The position numbers were made by a program, and so were the translations under genes. DNA of 64,000 nucleotides from AP-15 sp035503615 (GTDB taxonomy: Bacteria; Pseudomonadota; Alphaproteobacteria; ATCC43930; CGMCC-115725), in NCBI GenBank assembly GCA_035503615.1, contig DATJTI010000009.1, forward strand, positions 25,048 through 89,047, written 5' to 3'. The notes beneath the pieces are model-generated. The model was not told the DNA's origin. It saw only the letters and a program-made list of their open reading frames with translations, and made no database searches. Positions 43,629-51,786 of the stretch are shown piece by piece (within the stretch, counting starts at the first letter, position 1; each line of letters starts with the position of its first letter).

Positions 43629-44876
43629 ATGGTAAGCGAGACGTTGGCCGCTCCGCAGCTCGTGCGGGGCGGTGGTTTCAAGGCGATCGGGCTGGTTTCG
43701 GCGGCCCATTTCGTCGCACATTTTCATGCCCTCGTGCTGGCGCCGCTGTTCCCGCTGCTGAGGCGGCATTGGGGGGTCGGCTTTGTCGAGCTCGGTCTGG
43801 CGCTGACCGTCTACGCGATCGTCTCGGTCCTGGCGCAGCTGCCGATGGGCTATCTCGCCGACCGGTTCGGCTCGCGCAAGCTGTTGATCTTCGCGCTTTG
43901 CCTCGGTGGTGCTGCGATCGCCTCGGTCGGCATCGTCGACCGCTATGCCTGGCTCTTGGTCGCGGCCGGCTTCTCGGGCATCGCCAACGCCGTCTATCAC
44001 CCTGCCGATTATGCGATCCTGTCGGCCAAGGTGACGCCGCGGCGGATTGGCCGGGCGTTCTCGGTGCACACCTTCGCCGGCATGCTCGGCAATGCCGCTG
44101 CCCCAGGAGCGATGCTGCTGCTGGCGCCAATGGTCGGGCTGCGCACGGCGCTGGTGATGGCCGGGGCGATGGGGCCGCTGGTGGCGATCCCGCTGCTCTG
44201 CGCTCCGGCGGTGGAGGGTGAAGCGCTCGCCAAGGCGGCGCTGGCCCCTCGCGAACAGCCGAAAGCGCGCCGCGCGGGGTCGGCCTTCACCCCAGCGATC
44301 CTCGGCATGATGGTATTTTTCATCCTGCTCAGCCTGTCGACCAGCGGCATCAGCAATTTCTCCGTCCCGGCGCTGATGGGCGGCTACCACTTGCCATTCG
44401 CCACCGCGAACCTGGCGCTGACCGCCTTTCTGACCGCGAGCGCCTTCGGCGTGCTCGGCGGCGGGTTCATCGCGGACGTGACGCGCCGTCATGGCGAGGT
44501 CGCCGCGATCGGCTTCGGGCTGAACGCGGTCCTGGTGGCGCTGATCGGCGTGATCGGCCTCGGCCCCGCAGTGCTGGTGATGGCGATGGCAATGGCCGGG
44601 TTCCTCTCCGGCATGATCATGCCATCGCGCGACATGCTGGTGCGCGCGGCGGCGCCGGCCGGAGCGATCGGGCGGGCGTTCGGCATCGTCACGATCGGCT
44701 TCAGCGTCGGCGGGACGCTGGGCCCGATGCTGTTCGGATGGATCATGGATCGCGGCATGCCGCATTGGATTTTCGGCAGCAGTGCCTTATTCATGCTGCT
44801 GACCGTGGTTGCGGCGCTGATCGGCGACCGGCGCCTGAGCGAGCGACGGAGTGCTGCGCTCGGCTCGCCAGCGTGA
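43629..44876 (+). CDS. MFS transporter
   Basis: A 415-residue membrane protein with about twelve hydrophobic segments and MFS motif A in the first half (GYLADRFGSRKLLIF). The start AHFVAHFHALVLAPLFPLLR resembles the fosmidomycin-resistance (FSR)-like group, suggesting efflux of a small compound; the substrate is not predictable. ATG at 43629 is preceded by AAGGG at good spacing. The gene is divergent from the flavin oxidoreductase and ends 49 bases before the permease start chosen below. Confidence 0.88.
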   Translation: MVSETLAAPQLVRGGGFKAIGLVSAAHFVAHFHALVLAPLFPLLRRHWGVGFVELGLALTVYAIVSVLAQLPMGYLADRFGSRKLLIFALCLGGAAIASVGIVDRYAWLLVAAGFSGIANAVYHPADYAILSAKVTPRRIGRAFSVHTFAGMLGNAAAPGAMLLLAPMVGLRTALVMAGAMGPLVAIPLLCAPAVEGEALAKAALAPREQPKARRAGSAFTPAILGMMVFFILLSLSTSGISNFSVPALMGGYHLPFATANLALTAFLTASAFGVLGGGFIADVTRRHGEVAAIGFGLNAVLVALIGVIGLGPAVLVMAMAMAGFLSGMIMPSRDMLVRAAAPAGAIGRAFGIVTIGFSVGGTLGPMLFGWIMDRGMPHWIFGSSALFMLLTVVAALIGDRRLSERRSAALGSPA

Positions 44877-44925
44877 CCCGGCCGCCGCCGCGATCGCCCG
44901 CAATGCCGCCCTCCTGTGGATTTCG

Positions 44926-46089
44926 ATGCGCGGCAAGTCCCCGCTTTCGCAGCGCCTGATCGGGATCCAGGCGCCGCCGCCAGCCCGCCGCTGGTCCGAG
45001 CCGGCGCCGCCGCCGCGGCCGGCGAACCCGCTCGACCTTGTCCGCCTGATCCTCGCGGTGCTGTTTATCGCCGGGCTGATTGCGACCTCGTCCTGGATCC
45101 TGTGGCCGTTTCTGCCGGCGACGATCTGGGCTGTGACCCTGGTAGTCGCCACTTGGCCGCTGATGCTGCAGGTGCAGCGTCGGCTGTGGCACCGCCGCTG
45201 GCTCGCGGTCACGGTCATGACGGTGGCGCTGCTGCTGGTGTTCATCGGGCCGTTCTGGCTGGCGATCGCGACGATCACCCAGAATTTCGAGCGGATCGTC
45301 GGCTGGGCCCATGCGCTCGCGTCATTCCGCCTGCCGCCGCCGCCGGTGTGGCTCGACAGCATTCCGCTGTTCGGCAGCCAGATCATCCTGTTGTGGCATC
45401 GCATCGAGGCGAGCGGCATCGACGAGCTGGCAGCCAAGGCAGCACCCTATGCCGGCAGTGCCGCCGGGTGGTTCGCTGGCCTGTTGAGCGGGTTCGGCAT
45501 CGCCATCATCCAGTTCCTGCTGACCCTGGTCATCGCCGCGGTGCTGTATTCGAGCGGCGAGCGCGCCGCCAATCTGGCCGAGCGCTTCGGCCATCGTCTC
45601 GCTGGCGAGCGCGGCCGGCAATCGGTACGGCTAGCGGGTCAGGCGATCCGCAGCGTGGCGCTCGGCGTCGTCGTCACCGCATTGCTGCAATCGGTGCTCG
45701 GTGGTCTCGGCCTGGCGATCGCCGGGACCCCGCTCGCGGCGGTGCTGACCGCGCTCATGTTCATGCTGTGCGTCGCCCAGCTCGGGCCGGGCCTGGTGCT
45801 GATCCCCGCGGTCGTCTGGTTCTATTGGAGCGGTGCAGCCGGTTGGGGCACCTTTTTGCTGGTCTGGTCGATCATCGTCATCAGCCTCGACAACATCGTG
45901 CGTCCGCTCCTGATCAGAAAAGGCGCGCATCTGCCGCTGGTCCTGCTGTTGGCCGGAGTGATCGGGGGCCTTGTCGCCTTCGGCCTCGTCGGCATCTTTC
46001 TCGGTCCGGTGGTGCTGGCGGTGGCCTATACACTACTGCAGGCATGGCTCGAAGAGGACCCCGAGCCGATCCCGGGGGACGAGGCCTAA
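44926..46089 (+). CDS. AI-2E family transporter (PerM-like permease)
   Basis: A 387-residue membrane protein with seven or eight hydrophobic segments. The family's conserved C-terminal region is clear: LGGLGLAIAGTPLAAVLTAL, then DNIVRPLLIRKGAHLPLVLL and GLVGIFLGPVVLAV. Family members were linked to autoinducer-2 export and to Na+/H+ antiport; the substrate here is open. ATG at 44926 gives the usual length; a GTG at 44851 would overlap the MFS gene by 26 bases and adds a basic tail, so it is possible but less likely. Confidence 0.85.
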   Translation: MRGKSPLSQRLIGIQAPPPARRWSEPAPPPRPANPLDLVRLILAVLFIAGLIATSSWILWPFLPATIWAVTLVVATWPLMLQVQRRLWHRRWLAVTVMTVALLLVFIGPFWLAIATITQNFERIVGWAHALASFRLPPPPVWLDSIPLFGSQIILLWHRIEASGIDELAAKAAPYAGSAAGWFAGLLSGFGIAIIQFLLTLVIAAVLYSSGERAANLAERFGHRLAGERGRQSVRLAGQAIRSVALGVVVTALLQSVLGGLGLAIAGTPLAAVLTALMFMLCVAQLGPGLVLIPAVVWFYWSGAAGWGTFLLVWSIIVISLDNIVRPLLIRKGAHLPLVLLLAGVIGGLVAFGLVGIFLGPVVLAVAYTLLQAWLEEDPEPIPGDEA

Positions 46090-46193
46090 GCGACGGATCC
46101 GGCGCGGCCGACCGGTTTGCAGCATGCCCAGCGCAAGTCCCGGCACCATGCCACTCTCGTCTTCCCGCCGGGGCTGCGGCATAGTGCGGCGCG

Positions 46194-48410
46194 ATGCAAC
46201 AGCAGGCGCCAATCACCCAGGACCTCGTGCTGGTCGGCGGTGGGCATGCCCATGTCCATGTGCTGAAAAGCTTTGGCATGCGGCCGATGCCCGGGATCCG
46301 CGTGACGCTCATCGCGCGCGAGGTCGAGACGCCCTATTCCGGCATGCTGCCGGGCTGGGTGGCCGGGCATTACGACTTTGACGAGTGCCATATCGATCTC
46401 GGCCGGCTTGCCCGCTTCGCGGCGGCACGGCTCATCCATGATGAGGCGATCGGGCTCGACCGCGTCCGCCGGCAGGTGCTCTGCCGCAGCCATCCGCCGA
46501 TCCGCTACGATGTCGTGTCGCTCGATATCGGCTCGACACCCCGCGCGCGCGACGTTCCGGGCGCTGCCGAGAACACGATCGCGGTCAAGCCGATTGCCCG
46601 GTTCGCGGCCGGCTGGCAGGCATTGCTGGACCGTGCCCGGCGGCTGTCGGGGCTACGCCTCGCGATCGTTGGCGGCGGTGCTGCCGGCGTCGAGCTGGCA
46701 CTTGCCGCGCAGTCCAGGCTCGCGGCCCTCTCGGTGGCGCCGTTGCAGGTGGCGCTGGTCACCCGCGAGGGGCTGCTGCCGTCCCATAACCGCCGCGTCC
46801 GGCAACGCTTCGCCCAGATCTTCGCGGCGCACGGGATCGTGCCCTATAGCAAAAGCGCCGTCGTCCGGGTCGAGCCGGGGCGCCTCCTATGCGCCGATGG
46901 CAGCAGCATCGAATTCGACGAGGCGCTATGGGTGACCGAAGCCGGGGCCGCGGCTTGGCTCGCCGAGACCGGGCTGCCGCTCAACGCCGACGGCTTTGTC
47001 AAGGTCGACGAAACCTTGCGCTCGCCGGCCGATCCGCAGGTTTTCGCCGCCGGCGATGTCGCAGCCATGGTCGCACATCCGCGCGAGAAGGCCGGCGTCT
47101 ATGCGGTCCGCCAGGGTCCGCCGCTCGCCGCCAATCTGCGCCGGGCGCTCGCCGGCAAGCGGCTGCGCCGCGCCGTGCCGCAGCGCCGCGGCCTGGCGCT
47201 GATCGGCACCGGGGACCGCCGGGCCCTCGCCTCGCGCGGACGGTTTGTCGCCGAGGGCAGGGCGTGGTGGCGGCTCAAGGAATGGATCGACCGGCGCTGG
47301 ATGCAGCGCTACCGCGAATTGCCCGAGATGGTGCCGCCGCCAGGCGAGGAGGCGATGCGCTGCGGCGGGTGCGCGGCAAAGGTTCCGGCCGCGGTGCTGG
47401 CGCGGGTCATCGACCGGCTGCAACCGGCGGCAAGCGATGTCGTGGCGATCGGCCTCGACCACGCCGATGACGCCGCGTTGATCGCCTTTCCCGGCGCTCC
47501 GCCGCTGTTGCAGACCGTCGATTTCTTTCGTGCCATGGTCGGCGACCCGTATCTGTTCGGACGGATCGCAGCGACCCACGCGCTCAACGACATCCATGCG
47601 ATGGGTGGCCAGCCGGAAACGGCGCTGGCGATCGCCACATTGCCGCCGGCCCGGCCGCCGATCGTCGAGCATGATTTGTATCAGATGCTGCGCGGCGGGC
47701 TGGACGTGCTCGAACCGGCGGGTGCGGTGCTGGTCGGCGGCCACAGCGCCGAGGGCGCCGAGCTGGCGCTCGGTTTCGCGGTGACCGGCCAGGCCCGCCC
47801 CGATCGGCTGCTGCGCAAGAGCGGTCTGCGCCCGGGCGACCGGCTGATCCTGACAAAGCCGCTCGGCACCGGGATCATCCTCGCCGCCGACGGGCGCGGG
47901 CTGGCGCCGGCACCGGTCGTCGCCGGCGCGATCGCGACGATGTTGCAATCGGCTGGCCCGGCTGCGGACTGCCTTGCGGCCCACAGCGCCACCGCCTGCA
48001 CCGACGTGACCGGGTTCGGGTTGCTCGGGCATCTCGTCGAGATGCTGCGCGCCTCTTCGCGCGATGCCGTGCTCGACCAGGAAGCGATCCCGGCACTCGA
48101 CGGTGCGCTCTCACTGCTGGCGCGCGGCGTCACGAGCTCGCTGCACAACGACAACCTCGCAGCACTGGCGACGCTTGAGACTGGCGCCGAGCATCCGATC
48201 GCAGCGCTGCTGATCGATCCGCAGACCGCGGGCGGGTTGCTCGCCGGCGTTCCGGCGGCGCAGGCCGCATCGTGCCTGGCCGCGCTGGCCGCACTCGGCT
48301 ACCGGGCGGCGATGATCGGCAGGGTCGTGCCCGCACGCGGCGCCGAACCGCGCGTCCGCCTCGAACCGGGTGCCGCGGAACTGATGCCGCAGCAAGCCGC
48401 AGTTTCATGA
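46194..48410 (+). CDS. selD: Selenide, water dikinase fused to an NADH-dehydrogenase-like flavoprotein
   Basis: A 738-residue fusion. Residues about 1-370 are an FAD/NAD(P)-binding oxidoreductase of the Ndh type (VLVGGGHAHVHVLKSF, then VGGGAAGVELALA and VFAAGDVA). Residues about 385-735 are SelD: RCGGCAAK holds Cys390, Cys393 and Lys396, the nucleophile/lysine region, followed by VGGHSAEGAELALG and CTDVTGFGLLGH. SelD makes selenophosphate from selenide and ATP. The flavoprotein part may supply reduced selenium; that is an inference. The active site uses Cys, not Sec. Its stop overlaps the selA start (ATGA). Confidence 0.93.
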   Translation: MQQQAPITQDLVLVGGGHAHVHVLKSFGMRPMPGIRVTLIAREVETPYSGMLPGWVAGHYDFDECHIDLGRLARFAAARLIHDEAIGLDRVRRQVLCRSHPPIRYDVVSLDIGSTPRARDVPGAAENTIAVKPIARFAAGWQALLDRARRLSGLRLAIVGGGAAGVELALAAQSRLAALSVAPLQVALVTREGLLPSHNRRVRQRFAQIFAAHGIVPYSKSAVVRVEPGRLLCADGSSIEFDEALWVTEAGAAAWLAETGLPLNADGFVKVDETLRSPADPQVFAAGDVAAMVAHPREKAGVYAVRQGPPLAANLRRALAGKRLRRAVPQRRGLALIGTGDRRALASRGRFVAEGRAWWRLKEWIDRRWMQRYRELPEMVPPPGEEAMRCGGCAAKVPAAVLARVIDRLQPAASDVVAIGLDHADDAALIAFPGAPPLLQTVDFFRAMVGDPYLFGRIAATHALNDIHAMGGQPETALAIATLPPARPPIVEHDLYQMLRGGLDVLEPAGAVLVGGHSAEGAELALGFAVTGQARPDRLLRKSGLRPGDRLILTKPLGTGIILAADGRGLAPAPVVAGAIATMLQSAGPAADCLAAHSATACTDVTGFGLLGHLVEMLRASSRDAVLDQEAIPALDGALSLLARGVTSSLHNDNLAALATLETGAEHPIAALLIDPQTAGGLLAGVPAAQAASCLAALAALGYRAAMIGRVVPARGAEPRVRLEPGAAELMPQQAAVS

Positions 48411-49807
48411 GCAACGCCGAGCGCCAGGGACGTGCCCTGTTGCCGGCGGTGGACCTCGTGCTGCGGTCGCCCGGGGGGTGCGCGCTGATCGACGAGTTCG
48501 GGCGCAGCCTGGTGCTCGACACGGTCCGGGAAGTGCTGGCGCAGCACCGGCAGGCAGGCACCGCCGCCGCGGTGGCCGAGATCGTCGCGGTGGTTGCGGC
48601 TGCTCTCGGCCGGCTCGGCCGCTCCTCGCAACGGCGCGTCTTCAACCTGACCGGGACCGTACTGCACACCAATCTCGGCCGCGCGCCGTTGCCCGAGGAG
48701 GCGATCGCCGCTGCGGCGGAGGCGATGCGCGACCCATCGACGCTCGAATACGATCTCGCGACCGGGCGCCGCGGCGAGCGTGACGACCACGTTTCAGGTT
48801 GGCTGACGCGCCTGACCGGGGCCGAGGCGGCGCTCGCGGTCAACAACAACGCCGGCGCCCTGGTGCTGCTGCTGAACACGCTCGCCGACGGGCGCGAGAC
48901 GATCGTGTCGCGTGGCGAATTGATCGAGATCGGCGGCTCGTTCCGGCTGCCCGACATCATGGCCCGCGCCGGCACCCGGCTGCGCGAGGTCGGCACCACC
49001 AACCGCACGCATCTCGGCGATTTCGCCGCGGCGATCGGGCCGCAGACCGGGCTGATCCTGAAGGCGCATACCAGCAACTACGCGATCGAGGGGTTCACCG
49101 CCGCGGTGCCGGCAGCGCGGCTCGCTGCACTGGCACACGGGCACGCGATCCCGTTTGTCGAGGATCTCGGCAGCGGCTCGCTGGTTGATCTCGCCGCCTG
49201 GGGATTGCCGCACGAGCCGACCGTTGCCGAGGCTCTGGCGGGCGGCGCCGATCTCGTCACCTTCAGCGGCGACAAATTGTTGGGCGGACCGCAGGCCGGG
49301 CTCATCGTCGGCCGGGCCGAACTCGTCGCGCGGCTCGCGAAGAACCCGCTGAAACGCGCGTTGCGGCTCGACAAGATCCGGCTCGCCGCACTCGAAGCGG
49401 TGCTGCGCCTTTATGCCGACCCCGACCGACTGGCGCGGAAATTACCGAGCTTGCGGCTGTTGTCGCGGGCCAAGGCCGAAATCGAGGCGCTCGCCCGCCG
49501 CCTATTGCCGGCGGTCGCCGATGCGCTCGGCGGGGTCGCGCAAGTCGATCTGATCGAGACGAAGAGCCAGATCGGCAGCGGCGCCCTGCCGATCTCGTTG
49601 TTGCCGAGCATGGCTTTGGCGTTGCGCCCGATCGGCATGACAAGATCGGGGACCGCGGTCGAAACGCTGGCCCGCACGCTGCGCAGCGTGCCGGTCCCGA
49701 TCATCGGTCGCATCGAAGCCGGTCGTGTCGTGCTCGACCTTCGCTGCCTCGAAGACGAGGCCGGCTTCCTCGCCCAGCTCACCAATCTGCCGGCGCCGAC
49801 CCGATGA
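48407..49807 (+). CDS. selA: L-seryl-tRNA(Sec) selenium transferase
   Basis: Converts seryl-tRNA(Sec) to selenocysteinyl-tRNA(Sec) with selenophosphate. The 466-residue PLP enzyme has the N-terminal motif LLPAVD, the substrate-binding FNLTGTVLHTNLGRAPL, HTSNYAIEGF, and the PLP lysine Lys290 in FSGDKLLGGPQAG. The length matches the bacterial family. It starts and ends in ATGA overlaps with selD and selB, so the three are translated as one coupled operon. Confidence 0.96.
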   Translation: MSNAERQGRALLPAVDLVLRSPGGCALIDEFGRSLVLDTVREVLAQHRQAGTAAAVAEIVAVVAAALGRLGRSSQRRVFNLTGTVLHTNLGRAPLPEEAIAAAAEAMRDPSTLEYDLATGRRGERDDHVSGWLTRLTGAEAALAVNNNAGALVLLLNTLADGRETIVSRGELIEIGGSFRLPDIMARAGTRLREVGTTNRTHLGDFAAAIGPQTGLILKAHTSNYAIEGFTAAVPAARLAALAHGHAIPFVEDLGSGSLVDLAAWGLPHEPTVAEALAGGADLVTFSGDKLLGGPQAGLIVGRAELVARLAKNPLKRALRLDKIRLAALEAVLRLYADPDRLARKLPSLRLLSRAKAEIEALARRLLPAVADALGGVAQVDLIETKSQIGSGALPISLLPSMALALRPIGMTRSGTAVETLARTLRSVPVPIIGRIEAGRVVLDLRCLEDEAGFLAQLTNLPAPTR

Positions 49808-51741
49808 TCCTCGCCACCGCCGGACATATCGATCACGGCAAGACGGCGCTGGTGCACGCCCTGACCGGGGTGGATGCCGACCGCCTGCCCGAGGAAAAAC
49901 GGCGCGGGCTGACGATCGATCTCGGCTTTGCCTATGCAACCTTGCCCGATGGCGCCAGGATCGGCTTTGTCGACGTGCCGGGCCACGAGCGGTTTCTGCC
50001 CAACATGCTGGCCGGGGTCTTGTCGATCGACCGGGTGCTGCTGGTCGTCGCCGCCGATGACGGACCACGCCCGCAGACCATCGAGCATCTCGACATTCTG
50101 GAATTGATCGAGGTCGCCGAGATCACCGCGGTCATCACCAAGATTGACCGGGTCGCGTCGGAGCGGCTAGCGGCGGTCAGGGCCGAGACCGATCAACTCC
50201 TGTCGGCAGCGGGCTATGCAGGAAGCCCGATCTTTGCGGTGTCGAGCCGCACCGGCGACGGCATCGCGCCGCTGATCGAACATTTGCAGCGCGCCGCAGC
50301 AGCAGTGGAGCTGAGCCGCGCGACATCCTCGCCGCACGGCCTGTTCCGCATGCCGATCGACCGGGTCTTCACCCTCCCCGGGATCGGGCTGGTGGTGACC
50401 GGATCCGCGGCTGCCGGCACTGTGGCAGTGGACGATCGGCTGCTCGTCAGCCCGCGCGGTGTTCCGGTGCGGGTCCGCGGGCTGCATGCGCAGAACCGGT
50501 CGATCGAAAAGGCTGCGGCCGGCGAGCGCTGCGCCGTCAACATTGTCGGCTCGTTTCCCGAGGGCGGCGAGCCCCGTCGTGGCGACTGGCTCCTGGCGCC
50601 CGAACGGCACCAGCCGGCACGGCGGCTCGATCTCGCGGTGCGCGCCTCGCGCCACGCCGCAACCGCGCTGCGCGATGGGCTGCCGGTGCACCTGCATCTC
50701 GGCACCGAGGATGTCGTCGGCCGGGTCGCGGTGCTGAGCGGGCGAAGCATTGCCGCCGGCGAGACCGGCTTTGTCCAGATCGACATCGATCAGCCGATCG
50801 GTGCGCTCCATGGCGACCGTGTCGTGCTGCGCGACCACGCCTCGCGCCAGACCTTGGCCGGCGGCCGCGTCGTCGATCCGTTCGCGCCGCGCCGCGGACG
50901 CCGGCTGCCGACACGGCTCGCCATGCTGGCGGCGATGGCGCCGGTCGACCCGGCAGTCTCGCTCGCCGGGATGCTCGCGGCGGCGGGCGTAGTCGATCTG
51001 GCGAATTTCGCACTGATCCGCAACCTGGCCCCGGCCGAGCTTGACGCCCTGACCGCGGATGGCCAGGACAAGACCGGGTTCCTGCGCATCGGCCCAGCGC
51101 GCGCGCCGGTCGCAGTCACGACCGAGCGGCTGGCCGCGCTCGGCGAGACGATCATCGAGGCACTCGCGTCCTGGCATCGCCGGCAACCCGACATGCTCGG
51201 CCCGTCGCGCCCGGCTCTGGTCGAGCGGTTGCGCGGCGAGGCGCCGGCAGCCGCACTCGACGCCGCCCTCGCGGTGCTCGCCGAGACCGGTCGGGTCGCA
51301 CAAGGTGGCGGGCTGTGGCACCTGCCCGAGCACCGCCCGCGGCTAACCCGGGCCGACGAGACGCTGTGGCAGCAAGTTCGGCCGATGCTCGATAGCGGGG
51401 AATTGCGGCCGCCGCGGGTGCGCGAAATCGCCGCGGCGCTGACGCTCGAACCCGCGGCGGTCGAGCGGCTGCTGCGCCGCGTCGAGCGGCTGGGTCAGGT
51501 CGCGAAGATCGCCGACAACCGCTATTTCCTGCCCGAGACCGTGGCGCGGCTCGGTGTGATCGCCCGGGAACTGGCCGACGCGTCGCCCGAGGGCAGCTTT
51601 ACCGCGGCCATGTTCAAAGACCGCTCGGGGATCGGGCGCAATCTGACGATCAGCGTTCTCGAGCACCTCGACCGGATCGGCACGACCCGACGCGAGGGTG
51701 GTGTGCGCACCGTCCTGCCGTCACGCCGCGGGTTCGAATGA
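49804..51741 (+). CDS. selB: Selenocysteine-specific elongation factor SelB
   Basis: Delivers Sec-tRNA to UGA codons at a SECIS hairpin. The 645-residue protein has GTPase motifs AGHIDHGKTALVHAL, DVPGHERF and TKIDR at the N-terminus, two beta-barrel domains, and C-terminal winged helices (about residues 430-640, with LLRRVERLGQVAKIADNRYF and TAAMFKDRSGIGRNLTI) that bind SECIS RNA. The start overlaps the selA stop. selC (tRNA-Sec) and any selenoprotein gene are not visible in the window. Confidence 0.96.
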   Translation: MILATAGHIDHGKTALVHALTGVDADRLPEEKRRGLTIDLGFAYATLPDGARIGFVDVPGHERFLPNMLAGVLSIDRVLLVVAADDGPRPQTIEHLDILELIEVAEITAVITKIDRVASERLAAVRAETDQLLSAAGYAGSPIFAVSSRTGDGIAPLIEHLQRAAAAVELSRATSSPHGLFRMPIDRVFTLPGIGLVVTGSAAAGTVAVDDRLLVSPRGVPVRVRGLHAQNRSIEKAAAGERCAVNIVGSFPEGGEPRRGDWLLAPERHQPARRLDLAVRASRHAATALRDGLPVHLHLGTEDVVGRVAVLSGRSIAAGETGFVQIDIDQPIGALHGDRVVLRDHASRQTLAGGRVVDPFAPRRGRRLPTRLAMLAAMAPVDPAVSLAGMLAAAGVVDLANFALIRNLAPAELDALTADGQDKTGFLRIGPARAPVAVTTERLAALGETIIEALASWHRRQPDMLGPSRPALVERLRGEAPAAALDAALAVLAETGRVAQGGGLWHLPEHRPRLTRADETLWQQVRPMLDSGELRPPRVREIAAALTLEPAAVERLLRRVERLGQVAKIADNRYFLPETVARLGVIARELADASPEGSFTAAMFKDRSGIGRNLTISVLEHLDRIGTTRREGGVRTVLPSRRGFE

Positions 51742-51747
51742 TGCTGC

Positions 51748-51765
51748 AGATCCGACCCGGATTTT
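51748..51765 (+). terminator. Possible intrinsic terminator of the sel operon
   Basis: AGATCCG-ACC-CGGATTT forms a seven-pair stem (one G-U) with a three-base loop and ends in TTTT, a few bases after the selB stop and between convergent selB and clpA. The short stem and T-run make it weak. Confidence 0.4.
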
Positions 51766-51786
51766 GCCGCGCGAACCGGGGAGCGG

